Below are positions 22,995 to 34,482 of a DNA stretch of 64,000 nucleotides, piece after piece (positions within the stretch are counted from its first letter, which is position 1; the number at the start of each line of letters is the position of its first letter). Below the pieces are notes generated by a model. That model made no database searches. It was given only the letters and a program-made list of their open reading frames with translations, and was not told where the DNA came from. Source of the stretch: Rotaria sordida (taxonomy: Eukaryota > Rotifera > Eurotatoria > Philodinida > Philodinidae); the NCBI GenBank assembly GCA_905250125.1, contig CAJNOL010000282.1, positions 60,503 to 124,502 of the forward strand, given 5' to 3'. Position numbers and translations under genes: made by a program.

Positions 22995-23913
22995 ACTAAG
23001 ATATAGAAATATCTGAAAGATATCTACGAATAGTGGTCAAAAATGCTACTGAGAATTGATAGAAAATGATGAAATGAACTATATAAATATGAAGCGTATT
23101 GCAGATGACAAAAACAACAAATTCTCTATCTCTGACTCCTTTAGCGTACAAGTAAAAAATGGACATATCATGTGAATGATTAGTAAGAAGAGTTGCACGT
23201 AGTAAAAAAGAAAACATCAATGACAAAGAGAGAAAAAAGTATAGGCATAGATATGTCTTGATTACATCATAGTCATTTGTATTAGTTACATTATGTGTAC
23301 AGAAAGATGAAATCGAAACAGATTTCTCTTTGAAAAACACAACGCGTTCCAGAATTCCACAGTTTTGATACTCATCCAAAGAAGGACAGATGTTCGACAG
23401 ATGTTCAAAACAACATCATGAAGATTTCATAATGCATAAAAACAATTCATTTCTTTAAAAAGTACTTGAAAATCGTCCTTAGTTTAAATTTGAACTGAAG
23501 AAAAAAGTTTTAATAAAGTCAATTCAGTCTTTGGAAAGTGTTCAAATCTTGATTCCAATTCGAATACGCGATCAGGAACTAAGGTTGACAAATCTTCTGA
23601 TTTGAAACTTTTCTCCTGAAAAATTCTTCTGAATTCAGGAGTTAACTTTGAGGTTTTTCTCCTGATTTCTCCTAATTTTCAATGTTTTGGCAGGTTCGAT
23701 TTTAGTGACATTTTAAACCAGTAAAAAAGTTTAGAAGAAAAAGAAAAACTGTTATAAGCTCGAGGTAATAATCTTTCACATTATCTTCTTGATAATGAAA
23801 ATACGTCTAAATTATAAAAATGAGCTCGGTTATTTTTTTTCTGTATCTGTCTCGAATATAAATTGCGAGTCAATTTTCAGTCACATGAAATCTTTTTGTA
23901 AAATGATCATGGC
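22995..23913. other. intergenic, no gene seen
   Basis: A 127-codon minus ORF (22996-23379) is hydrophobic and AT-driven without a recognisable domain. I do not call it. No repeats of note. Confidence 0.35.
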
Positions 23914-23977
23914 AGTGTGGGTGTGAGTGAAGTTCATTTCTTCACTCACATCCACATTCGCACCCACACCCAATCCC
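23914..23977. repeat. Telomere-like palindrome T2
   Basis: The G arm GTGTGGGTGTGAGTG and C arm CACTCACATCCACATT then CACCCACACCC flank a loop containing TTTCTTCA. Confidence 0.88.
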
Positions 23978-26492
23978 AACAATTGAATATAAGACTAAAG
24001 GAGCATTCGAAAAACATTGTTTTCGCTTTTATCTATTGAATGACATTGGATACCAAATATATTAATAATATAAATCATGCATGTTGCTCTATCAACATTG
24101 TTTTCGATTTCTACAGGAGGGTTGGATGGAAGCGTATAACTTCCAAAATAATGTTCGATAAAGTGTAAAAATAAAGTAACATTTGAAATATTATTCGTTG
24201 TCATGCATTACTTTGAATCAACAGGAAAGTATTAGCTTTATTAGGAAGTTTGAAACGGTTTTATGTTCCGTAGGTTTATTTCATATGTCAGCGGAAAAAA
24301 GTCTGCCAAAATACATGAAATAGTCATGAATGTTAATTAAAATAGCGCTGCATATGTGATACAAACAAAACTAGTCTCTCAAATAGATCTTTACAATGAA
24401 GCATTTGTATATCTTCCTTGTTTTCGAGATTGATGAGCTGATGTCTCCATCAATGATATAATTAATGCTGTTTAATCGATTTACAAAAAAGGAAACTCAG
24501 AAAGTCTCAATCGATCTTACCGACCCATAATAACGAGAATAATCGAGATAAAATATATGTTCAAAATGAAAATGCCATGATAAACGAATATGATAGTATG
24601 AAATTTAACAAGTCTCATTAACTTCAATGCTGATTGACGGAAGCAATTTTCTTTAATGCTATCCCTATGAAGGACCCTTTGCACATTTCTCAATCATTCA
24701 TAAAGGCGTCAGTCCAAAATCTTAGAGCGAAATCATGTTTTTCAAATTTGAATCCAAAATTTACTTTATTGTTCTTCTATATTATTATTAGATGTTAAAG
24801 AGAAGAAAGCCCATAAAACTTCTTTCAAAATGTTTTATATACATTTTATGTTATTTAAGTAAATAAAACAGTTTATCCTTTGATTTGAAATAAATTGTGT
24901 GAATTTATTTCAAGGTTGAATTTCTTCATTTACCGACAATAAAACAAACTTAATGACTATTATATCCAGTATTATTGTCGAGTTTGTTATCTTCTCTGAA
25001 CTTATTGGAATTCATATTTATGATTTTCATATAACATGTATAGGTTGGAACATGAAAAGCCTCAAACAATGAAACCTGATCATTGTACAGGAGCTGGTTT
25101 CACTCATATTGTTCAGAATTTTTATTTGCTCGAATTTTTCACTATCAAGAATTATTAAATTAAAATAATTTTTTTGTTTACCTTTAATATATCAAATATT
25201 ATCATATTCATCATAGCAAATGATAATTCTTGATATAGAATGTGGATTGGACAAAGAACGGAACTGCTGCCACACCCACACCCTCATCGAATCATTTCTC
25301 GATCTTTTCTTAGTATTGCGAATACTAGAATATTTTTACCCGTTGTAGTAGGGTGTCACATGCTAACGCTGTGGTTTTTAGATTTTTCCCCTCTGATAAT
25401 ATCTTCGCACGCACATACTTCTGATGTCTAAGTGTATGTTCTTATCAACTTTTTGCGTTTGACTAACAAGATTTCGTTCTTTGCACACCATTTTCGTTAG
25501 TTACATTTGTCATCGAAAGACAGTGGAGAACTATTTTCAACGTCAATATAGCAGATATCATATAAACGAAGATTAAGCATTAGAGAAGAGAAACTAAGGT
25601 GAGTATTCACTGATGAAAATAAATTTTTCCATTATTTCCTGCTTAACTGAGATTTATTTGAATTGTTAGTAGTTTCTATTTCACCATGAATCGAGCGAAT
25701 GAAGTTCATTTGTTTTTGATCTATTGAAATTTTCAAACATTGAATAAGACTTTCCATCTCGAATTTCACTTATGAATGACTCAAGCAAAAAACAAGTTCT
25801 TATATTCATGAGTTCTTTCTTGTTATTACTCTACATGGATCTCTCTCAATTGGATAAATCTAGTGTGGTACTATTTACTTTTTATTGATCAAACATTGTA
25901 TCCATAAGCTTCTAACTTTTATGTTGAGAGGAAGGTGATCACTTCATTGATATGACTTCGCTCGCTTGTAATTCGATTAGGATGATTAAAATATGAAATC
26001 GTATTCGTTGAGGATACTTCAGTGAAAGGTGAGATATAGTGTAAGGGTTATAAGCTTATCGGCACAAGATCACCAGACTTTTTTTAATATAATATTATAT
26101 AAGATGAAATCATTTTTGAATACTGTCATTGATGAAAATCTTACATGAAAATGGTATATCAATACAATGAATCTTTTTAATTTTGATATTTGCATTCGAT
26201 ACAGTTTCGTACCTTCATTAAGCTACAACGACATTCCGATGATTCATAATAACAATTAGGGAGAGATTTTTTGTTTGCTTTCCAGCATAGAATTCATATC
26301 TAATTTTTCTTTTGCGTTCATTTACACGTGTTTTGGCCCGTGAGACTGAATGAGAAGGAAGATAATGGAAAAAATGATGATAATGGGCCTGACACGTAAA
26401 AGGCTAGTAACCTGTGACTTTTTTCTCTTTTCTTATTATTTATAGAAGTTTTTATTTAACCGTATCTTTTTATTTAGTACAATCGGTTCACA
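23978..26492. other. intergenic, upstream of GH31 gene
   Basis: Mostly AT-rich. A 69-codon minus ORF at 23995-24204 is unrecognised. A C-rich half-motif (CCACACCCACACC) lies near 25269 with no G arm. The last few hundred bases should hold the GH31 promoter; I see no defined element. Confidence 0.4.
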
Positions 26493-28607
26493 ATGTTGAT
26501 ATCGATCATCTATAAACATTCTTATAAATTTATTATTCTGCTTATCTTTCAGTTAATTTCATGTCATGACGCATCACTTTGTACATTTACTACAAATATA
26601 TATTCGAATGGTCTGAAACAACAATTACAAGTAGAATCATGGGGTTCTGATAGTATTCGAATACGTCTTAGTCCAGATGTAATTATACAGACGCCTGACT
26701 ATCAAGCATTACTTCCAGAACAACCAACACTCAACAAAGAAGATTGTCAACAACCAAATAGAAATACATTTATTAATGGTAATATTGAATTTATCATCAA
26801 TGACGATAATGAAACATGGTCAATTCAACGTTCATCAGATGGACTCATTCTCATTCAAGTACAATCAATTAAATTTTTGCCATATAATTATCCAGTCTCT
26901 ATTTATTCACCTATTTTTACCCTTTACAAATTATCATTGATTTATACCCATGTTCAAAATGGATATCTATATGGTTTAGGACAACATCATTATGGTCACA
27001 ATCTAACATTGCCATATCATAATTTTTATTTGCCATTTGTTTTTTCATCAACTGCACCAACAAATGGTGATATAACAATTCCATGGTATATACATACATC
27101 AGGTTTTGGATTTCTTTGGAATCAACCAGGTTATGGTTCATTTGATGTTCATAACGATACAGAAATCATGTGGACTGCAAATGCTACACATCAACTTGAT
27201 TTATGGATTACGACAATACCTAAAGAGAAAACTCTTTCTTCATCATTCTATTCTATTATTATGAAAAATTATGTTGATGTTATTGGTCATCCAAATCCGT
27301 TACCACATTTTGCTTCGGGCTTTTGGCATTGTAAAAATCGTTATCGTACTCAAAACGAATTATTAGATGTAGCAAAAGGTTATTATGATCGTCAAATACC
27401 AGTGAGTGTTATTGTCATCGATTACTTTCATTGGACGACATTTGGTGATTGGAAATTTAATAGTACATGTTGGCCAAATATACCACAAATGATGAATGAA
27501 TTAAAATCATACGGAATGAAATTAATGGTATCTATTTGGCCTCATGTAGCAGAAAACTCTGAAAATTTTATGATTATGAATACAACAGATTTATTGACTC
27601 ATGATGCTAATGGAAGTGTTTTACCAACAACAGGTCTAATTAATCGTTTTTATTATTATATTCCCGATCAATTTAATCCAACTACACGGCAATATATATG
27701 GAATAGAATAAAAGAGAATTATTTTGCTTATGATATCAAAATTTATTGGTTAGATGCTGATGAACCACAAAATACTCGACCTGACTTACAATGGTGGTAT
27801 GGTCGACATGATGATGAAATCGCAATGGTATGGGCAAGAGAACATCAACGAATGTTTTGGGATGGACTAAGAGAAGAAAAGGAAGAAGAAATAATTATGT
27901 TAAGTAGACAAGCATGGATAGGTAGCCATTTGATGAACGTAGCAGTGTGGAGCGGTGATATTGATTCATCGTGGGAAGAATTATTAAAACAAATTAAAGT
28001 GGCACAAAATGTTGCTTTATCTGGAATTTATTGGTGGACAACAGATATTGGTGGTTATCGTTCTGTGGGTTTAGATGATAATGAATTTCAAGAATTAATA
28101 TTGAGATGGTTTCAATTTGGAGCATTCTGTCCACTATTTCGTTTACATGGTCATCGTTATCCACCTTTGCCAGATAATGAATGTGGATCTTCTGGTGGTC
28201 ATAATGAAGTATGGTTATTTAATTATGGTAGACAAATTATTGATATAATTCAATTGCGTGAATCTTTACGTGATTATGTTGAATATCATTTAAATATTTC
28301 TAATCAAAATGGAACACCTATTCTACGACCAATGTTTTACGATTTTAATGATGATATTGAATGTTATCAATCTGAAGATCAATATATGTTTGGATCAGAT
28401 TATTTAGTTGCTCCTGTTTATACATATCGAGCTACATCACGTTCAGTTTATTTACCTGTAATCGATCAACAGAATTTTGTCTGGCAACATTACTATACGA
28501 AACAAGTCTATAAAGGCGGTCAACGTTATAATATTTCTACTACTTTAAATGATTTTCCTCTTTTTGTAAAGATTACATCAAATGATATTGACACATCAGT
28601 ACATTAA
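26493..28607 (+). CDS. Glycoside hydrolase family 31, secreted
   Basis: A 704-residue alpha-glycosidase (alpha-xylosidase or alpha-glucosidase class) for export or lysosome. Residues 1-24 form a signal peptide (KFIILLIFQLISC). An N-terminal beta domain leads to the catalytic barrel from about residue 276 (GFWHCKNRY). FHWTTFGDWKFN and IWPHVAENSENF are family landmarks. WLDADEP (about 419-425) carries the likely nucleophile Asp, and WSGDIDSSWE (about 485-494) the likely acid/base Asp. GIYWWTTDIGGY and FRLHGHR also fit. Many N-x-S/T sites suggest secretion. There is no intron in 2.1 kb. The WLDADEP variant recalls bacterial and fungal GH31 more than animal maltase or glucosidase II, so horizontal origin is possible. 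Codon use matches its AT-rich neighbours, so any transfer is old. Confidence 0.93.
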   Translation: MLISIIYKHSYKFIILLIFQLISCHDASLCTFTTNIYSNGLKQQLQVESWGSDSIRIRLSPDVIIQTPDYQALLPEQPTLNKEDCQQPNRNTFINGNIEFIINDDNETWSIQRSSDGLILIQVQSIKFLPYNYPVSIYSPIFTLYKLSLIYTHVQNGYLYGLGQHHYGHNLTLPYHNFYLPFVFSSTAPTNGDITIPWYIHTSGFGFLWNQPGYGSFDVHNDTEIMWTANATHQLDLWITTIPKEKTLSSSFYSIIMKNYVDVIGHPNPLPHFASGFWHCKNRYRTQNELLDVAKGYYDRQIPVSVIVIDYFHWTTFGDWKFNSTCWPNIPQMMNELKSYGMKLMVSIWPHVAENSENFMIMNTTDLLTHDANGSVLPTTGLINRFYYYIPDQFNPTTRQYIWNRIKENYFAYDIKIYWLDADEPQNTRPDLQWWYGRHDDEIAMVWAREHQRMFWDGLREEKEEEIIMLSRQAWIGSHLMNVAVWSGDIDSSWEELLKQIKVAQNVALSGIYWWTTDIGGYRSVGLDDNEFQELILRWFQFGAFCPLFRLHGHRYPPLPDNECGSSGGHNEVWLFNYGRQIIDIIQLRESLRDYVEYHLNISNQNGTPILRPMFYDFNDDIECYQSEDQYMFGSDYLVAPVYTYRATSRSVYLPVIDQQNFVWQHYYTKQVYKGGQRYNISTTLNDFPLFVKITSNDIDTSVH

Positions 28608-29061
28608 TTAATCATGCTTTTAATTCTTATAGTTTTAGTTTTCTTTCACTAGAATAGGTTTATATTACAATTTTATATTCTAATCAGTTTGGATTGTTTT
28701 AAATTCATGAGAAAGGATATTAGTAAAATACACTCTGACTTACTCTGAGTGCCGTTTTAATAGGAACTTATACCAATCTATAGAGCTTGAAACTCTAACT
28801 TTACCGGATCCTACTCTGAGCCAAAAGCCCAAAAAAAATGTTTCAAAAAGTGACTTTACATGAAGTTGTGATGAATGTCTGATGCATCAATCAATACAAT
28901 ATTTACATAGTATTACTAATTTACCGATTTTACGTCTCACGAAAGATCAAATTTCTTCGCTTGACTAAACCAAATAGTAACAACAATCTATCTTCAAGCA
29001 ATTCATGCAATAAAAACTAACAATATCATGAAATTATTGATGAAAATTCTACATATATATA
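28608..29061. other. GH31 3' flank, no gene seen
   Basis: AT-rich flank of the GH31 gene. No supported feature. Confidence 0.4.
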
Positions 29062-29135
29062 GGATGTGTGTGTGGATGGGTATCTAATCAATGTTAAACT
29101 AACATCTATATCCCACACCCCACATCCACATCCAC
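29062..29135. repeat. Telomere-like palindrome T3
   Basis: The left G arm GGATGTGTGTGTGGATGGG and right C arm CCCACACCCCACATCCAC pair across a loop of about 35 bp. More diverged than most members. Confidence 0.7.
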
Positions 29136-30524
29136 GACCAAAGAAAATACTGATGAAAATTTTCCGGGCGAACAAACGATTCATCAATCTTGAGATTTAT
29201 CAATTTAGCGGAATTCCGATCTCCTTCACTATTGGTAAAATTGTTTGCTACTACCATGAGTGATTCGCATCCGATGCAGGACTTTAATAAACAAGGTCGA
29301 TGAATGTTTGTTTTGTAAGAGACACTATTCAGCATATTTCACAAGTGCCAACTGCCGATGGAGATACATAGGATTACGAAATTTTATCAATATAGACGAA
29401 TGTTGCTTGCCTTTTTGTGGTTAATCATTACGTATATATGAGAATTCGAGAAAAGGAACATTTTGATAGATGATTTTGAAGAATTTATGTTGAAAAGGAC
29501 GCTTATCATTCATTATCAAGTATCAAACCTTATGAAGCATACCAACCGGGAAAAGAAATGTTGACATTAAGAAAATATTTAAATTTGTACGGCAATTCAT
29601 AGACACAGCTATTGTCTTCAGTCTCCATACGCTGTGGAATGTGAGTTTTCATCTTTTTCACACCCGCATCTACTCTATCCACCAAACTTAGATGGTTTTG
29701 CGAGTACATGTCGATTACGAGGACAAGTAATAAGGCAGCGTAAGTCGATCAGTATGGAACTACTGAGCAGACTATGTGAGGAGTTGCGTAAAGGAGTATT
29801 CAATTCATATAGGGATATTTTGATGCACGCAGTGATCATATCTACATTTTGAGGATTCTTCCGAGTCGGTGAATTGTTCCATGAAAAGTTTTCTTCTCAC
29901 TTACACGTAACGAGCTTCGTTCCATTTGAAAACGTCGAAAGCGGATCGCAACAAGAAAGAAATCGATGTTTGCCTTTTCGGAACTGGCACATGCGTTTAT
30001 TCTGTAGCAGCGCTGAATGACTTCGCTATGCACGTACGAATAATATGCTTAAACATAACAAGCACTGTTCCTTTGTTCACTATACGGCCTGCCATTAACT
30101 AAACTTACTTTTGTGAACAACTTAAAGCATTTGTTACTATACATTGGCGTTCATAGAGAATGTTGCAATGTTCACAGCCTTCGAGTAGATGCTAGTGTGT
30201 CTGATCATTTTATCAAAGTGCTGGGTTATTGGAACTCTCTCTCTTTCTAATATTTGAGATAATTATCGTATCATAAGAATGAATACTTTTATATCATTAC
30301 TAGTCTGACTTAGATCTATCCAATATTTTAGTTATCTATTCAAAGTAAGCATTTGAATCAAATAGAACTAAAATTTTGTACAGTCATCGTCATAGGTTCA
30401 AAACAGAACATTTCATATTAATTGAGAGAGAAAAGAAAAGAGATTGAGCTGAATAGCATTGTAACAGATACAATAAGAACAAATTTTGATTTCGAAAGAA
30501 TTGCAGATTAGATGAATAAACATT
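29136..30524. other. intergenic, no gene seen
   Basis: Short ORFs (29634-29852 plus, 29842-30033 minus) are not recognisable. A C-rich scrap (CACACCCGCATC) lies near 29658. Confidence 0.35.
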
Positions 30525-31328
30525 CTACAGCGCATTGAGATGTGCTCGCACTTTGTTCAACAGTTGATCGATTCCACTGGTCTTACGAGAAGGTTGAAAT
30601 GAATTCCAAGTGCACCATTCAAAATGTTGATGTTCACTTGGAATTACCTAGATATGAAGGAATTCAAATTGTTTGTTCGTTAAACTAAATCGTTACTTAC
30701 TTTTGTTGAATCTGATTTCAGTCGTGCAAGAAATATCACTAATGTTTTCTTCACCGTCTCGCCTCCAAAACGTTTGTATTTTGGATAATAAGTCTACAAG
30801 TAGAATAAAATCAATATTTGCCTGTAAACACCACCGAATAACTTACATTTTCGAAGCGGAAATTCGGATCAATATCAATATCCGACGATTGAATGCCTGT
30901 TTCTTCAAGAAGTTCTACAAACGAAAATAATTCAGATTTTAATAGTGAAAATGAATGTTTGTCAACAAAATATTCAACGTAGAAATTTATAGATCAATGA
31001 CAAATTAGAATAGGAGTTCTTGTTTTTTACCCATTCTATATAGACTTTTATCGAAGAAAATGAGCAAAAAAATTATTTATGTAACGGCATTAATTTAGTA
31101 CAATTAATACTGACTATTGTACGTAATACCTTAAATTCGTATTTCATCAATCGATCGATTACCTCGTAGAGCTGTTTGATGTTCGATCTCACCAGGTTCC
31201 ATGTGTCCTTTTGGTAGATCATATCGATGTGGATGTTTCATGAGTAGAAAGCTTTGATCTGATTTGATCACAAAAAATCCACAAGATTTCACTTGTCGAA
31301 GTTCATTATCAGTTAAGTTTGTTGCCAT
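30525..31328 (-). CDS. NUDT2: NUDT2-like Nudix hydrolase, four exons
   Basis: Bis(5'-nucleosyl)-tetraphosphatase: cleaves Ap4A and related dinucleotide polyphosphates in the cytosol. Only exon 1 is obvious as an ORF; the rest is recovered from splice sites. Exons are 31328-31163, 30914-30847, 30793-30701 and 30647-30525, with donors GTAATC, GTAAGTTAT and GTAAGTAAC and acceptors TTTGTAG, CTTGTAG and ATATCTAG. All phases agree, giving 149 residues; family members are about 147. Exons 1 and 2 together make a full Nudix box: G-HMEPG-E-IEHQTAL-RE-L-LEE-TGI, matching GX5EX7REUXEEXGU. KSCGFFVIK, HRYDLPKGH and the C-terminal FEWCTW segment also fit. No lesion seen. Intron 1 is 248 bp, the other two about 53. 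Confidence 0.92.
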
Positions 31329-31575
31329 CTGATCAAGACGTCGTGAATCGATCGGAGTTTGTACACGCGAAGAATATGCTCTTACTTAAATCAATGAAAT
31401 GAAGACTTATAATTTTCATGTGCATGTTTTTTCGTTCTACTTTCAACTATCTTGTGCAATAATATATTTTGTGTACTTTCACAACGAATAGACAACCTGA
31501 TCAACATCGTTTTTTATTCGTTATTCATCGAAAAAAAAGAGAACACAAAATAATTTAGAAATATCTTAGTTAATA
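31329..31575. other. NUDT2-like gene 5' flank
   Basis: Presumed promoter region. No clear element seen. Confidence 0.3.
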
Positions 31576-31630
31576 GAGGGCGTGAGTGAATGTGGACGTG
31601 TGCGCCTTCTCTTCATCCACACCCACACCT
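31576..31630. repeat. Telomere-like palindrome T4
   Basis: The G arm GGGCGTGAGTGAATGTGG, loop GCCTTCTCTTCATCC and C arm CACACCCACACC. One of the clearest examples of the shared TTCTC loop. Confidence 0.85.
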
Positions 31631-31960
31631 GATAAAATTGTGCAACTAAAGTTAACTTTTCGTAGAATAATTGTAAGGATAATTCATCATAAAGACACAA
31701 AATTATTTTAAAACTTTTTGATATATTCTATTTTATACAACTATTTTCACTGATCATTTTAGTAAAAAGAATTTTCGATTTTTATCAACAAAAATGGTGC
31801 TGAGCTTGAAATACTAACAAGTATTAAATGTCGTAGGAATTTTGGAGCAATTTGACTTTTTCCAGTATCATGACTGTAGTAAATTCATTTGTTGGTAAAA
31901 ATTGGAAAATCTTTTTACAGAAATGATATCAGCAGAAGAAGCTCTACAAAATCAGATATG

Positions 31961-32060
31961 ACAGGGTGCGGGTGTGGATGTCAGTGTGAGTAGATATGAG
32001 TATGGGTGTGAGGCCTGGAAAAGATGCTCTTCTCTTCAACCACATCTACACCCACATCCT
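31961..32060. repeat. Telomere-like palindrome T5
   Basis: The G arm GGGTGCGGGTGTGGATG continues to GTATGGGTGTGAGG, then a loop with CTCTTCTCTTCAACC, then C arm CACATCTACACCCACATCC. The loop matches T4. Confidence 0.88.
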
Positions 32061-32750
32061 ACTGCAGCGTAGTAATTGGACCGGACAGGTTGGACTCGTT
32101 GGTTCGATTGGTTTTTATTAGATAGAAAATATTTTATAAATATGTCATTATTTTCTGACACAGCTTGCTGAGAATAAATTTGCGTGTCTCTTATCCAAAT
32201 AATTCATAAGCTTGTTTAAAAAAGCTTGTCGGTGCAGCTCCTTTGGAGCTGAAATGTGGAACTTACGTATATCCTTCAAACTTGTTGTTCTTATGCATCA
32301 TTTGTTAACTGAAAAATAGGTTTTTTTTCAAATAATTATGAAAACATTGAAATATTGTATAGAATTTGAAGCTGTTTATGCGCGGTTGCTGAGGTCTGTA
32401 ATGGTGACCTGTCTGTAATGTTCTCTTCCATTGATATGTGTCTAGAATGGGGAGAGGGGAGGAGAAGCCGTACAAACTTGAACTTAAAACTTATACACAC
32501 TATTTTCTTCGAAAATATACGTGAGTTTCACAAAATTATGCTTTATGCTTTTGCTTCGTTCGCACTATTTCATTTCTTCAACAGAAGCATAGTTTTTCCT
32601 AAAGTAAATTCAAAATACTTCGACCTGAATTGAGCTTATTTCATACATATCTTGTTAAAAACCAAATTGAAGTTCTCATTATTGTAACAAAGAGAAGCCT
32701 TAGATTCGCTAGTAAATGCTGAATAAGAAAATTCAATACGTGAAACATGG
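32061..32750. other. intergenic, no gene seen
   Basis: AT-rich. A 71-codon ORF at 32418-32633 is not recognisable. A short perfect hairpin (GCAGCTCC/GGAGCTG) occurs at about 32236-32252. Confidence 0.35.
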
Positions 32751-32858
32751 AGTGTAAGTGCGGGTGCCAATAACGATCAAAAGCAGATCGGAAGTCACTC
32801 ACAGCCATACCAACTCATCACCCATCCCCACATCGATACCCCACCCACCCACACCCTA
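32751..32858. repeat. Telomere-like palindrome T6
   Basis: A weak G arm (GTGTAAGTGCGGGTG) and a longer C arm (CACCCATCCCCACATCG, then CCCACCCACCCACACCC). Asymmetric and partly decayed. It ends about 95 bp before the stop codon of the PARP-like gene. Confidence 0.7.
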
Positions 32859-32953
32859 ATGAGCTTCGTTGCTGAAGTGAAATCTAGATTATGATAGTTG
32901 TTCTCACCCTCACCCTAGCTGAAGTCGGAAGCATACTGAAGGATCAAGAAAAA

Positions 32954-33874
32954 TCAGTCTGTACTCTCCGTGCATTCCATGCCGTTGTAAAAGCACCGAT
33001 GAAGTTGCGCCAGACTACGCCATTTGCACCACCACCAATTCGACTGCAGCAATGCAGGATCGAAATCCATTTTCCGAACCATGACACCAGATACAACTAC
33101 ACCCTCCCGAGGTTTTAGAAATTTCCCGTTCTTCGCTTTGAATAAGAACTCAAGATCTTCGTTGTTCGGGAACTGTGGATCGATGTCACCCGCAGTGCCA
33201 ACGCTGAGCGTTTCACGTTTCTTCAAGGGCTGCAATTTTCTAACATCAACCCGCACCTCAAGCACAAACTGGAAGAATACGCCGTCCCGCACCACCACGC
33301 GTGCGTACCTTGGATGCGAGGAATAAAGAATACTAGGAGAGAGGTACAGCGCTGGAAATCCATGTTGGCATTCGCGAACCAAAAATCCGTTTTCAACAAT
33401 CTTGTGAATGTTCTGTGGATGTGTGCCGTGGTACAACGTGTGCCAGTTTGGGCCCCAATCCGGAAGAGATATGAAATTTACCTGCAAGCTAAGGCGGTAC
33501 CAGTTGCTTGGAACAAAGTAGGGAAATCGCTCCGGTGAGGACGGCAGTCGGCCTTCCCAGTACGTATGCAGTAATGTCCTGTTATGCTTAGTGCACCTCT
33601 TTGTACAGTACCCACGATTGTACTTTTCATTCCAGCGCAGACGTTTAACGTGCACAAGGGTATCATGGTCAATTTGTTCACATGTAACGGGTACGCAGCA
33701 GGAGGGCTCAACTTGAGATAAGGGAGCGAGACAAGACGTCTTATCACACTTAAAGCAAAAGGGGTACAATGCCCCTTGTGTAATAACATTCTTGCATCGG
33801 CAGCAACGTCGAGCATTGGTTTTATCGTGTTGAACGAAACGTTTCAAATAATCATGTGCATACGAATTTGACAT
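32954..33874 (-). CDS. Cys-rich zinc-binding protein with PARP-like YHGT domain
   Basis: A 306-residue intact frame. Residues about 24-49 hold CRC/CFKC/C pairs that look like a zinc ribbon, and more Cys/His follow to about residue 100 (GYCTKRCTKH). Residues about 145-215 read WHTLYHGT, then IVENGF, then ALYLSPSILYSSHPRYA. This resembles the H-Y core of the PARP/ADP-ribosyltransferase fold (a YHG strand, then GIYFA-like with a following Ser). I do not see a sure third catalytic Glu. Function is inferred from the fold only. Base composition is clearly GC-richer than the neighbours, which suggests horizontal or mobile origin. It lies between telomere-like palindromes (T6) and foldback elements. 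Single exon; start at ATG 33874. Confidence 0.72.
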   Translation of the reverse strand: MSNSYAHDYLKRFVQHDKTNARRCCRCKNVITQGALYPFCFKCDKTSCLAPLSQVEPSCCVPVTCEQIDHDTLVHVKRLRWNEKYNRGYCTKRCTKHNRTLLHTYWEGRLPSSPERFPYFVPSNWYRLSLQVNFISLPDWGPNWHTLYHGTHPQNIHKIVENGFLVRECQHGFPALYLSPSILYSSHPRYARVVVRDGVFFQFVLEVRVDVRKLQPLKKRETLSVGTAGDIDPQFPNNEDLEFLFKAKNGKFLKPREGVVVSGVMVRKMDFDPALLQSNWWWCKWRSLAQLHRCFYNGMECTESTD

Positions 33875-34273
33875 ATCAAGCTTTTGTGTGATCTACCTAA
33901 AAAGATAATGCACGCTATATCGAATGAAATAAAAGAACTGTAATGAAGCATACAGTTTCGGAAACAAACAGAACAAGAATAAACATTGCTACTGATATAA
34001 AAGTGATGATACAACTCTACGCAGCAAACGAAGAACGAAAAAAGAGGGTAACTGTGGGAATGAATGTCAATTCTCAACCGTTTTATATGACACCAATAAA
34101 ACATAATTTCTGAGATCTTTTTAAGTTGTATTTCAGTCAAAAATTATACCATTGAATAGCTCATTGTTTTCTCTACAAGCCTGAACTATTCTTAAGTGTA
34201 GAACCTCAGCTGAAAGCTCAACATTATGGCTTATAAAAAGGTCCATAAAGAAAAAGTTAGTCTACATGCACTT
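33875..34273. other. intergenic, no gene seen
   Basis: AT-rich 5' flank of the PARP-like gene. The 98-codon ORF at 33844-34140 has no domain. Confidence 0.35.
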
Positions 34274-34390
34274 CACCTATGGGCGCATGCAAACAATAAG
34301 CAAAAATGCGTTGAGTAGACTGGGGTAAATGTAAAATCTCCAGTCGGTTCAACACATTTTTGCTTGTTGTTTGCATTCACTCCTAGGTGG
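34274..34390. repeat. Short inverted repeat (hairpin)
   Basis: CACCTATG at 34274 and GCAAACAATAAGCAAAAATG pair with CATTTTTGCTTGTTGTTTGC and CCTAGGTGG ending at 34390. Loop about 15-20 bp. MITE-like or solo hairpin. Confidence 0.8.
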
Positions 34391-34482
34391 GATGAATGCA
34401 AAATCGGCTTGAAACTTCCGGGAAATCTACTGTAACTTCTTGTCAAGATAAGATTTTCAAAATCTGAAAACACAGTTCAAAC

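Noticed and set aside
32891..33816. Overlapping ORFs of 74-112 codons on both strands in the PARP-like gene
   Set aside because: Shadows of the GC-rich 306-codon gene.
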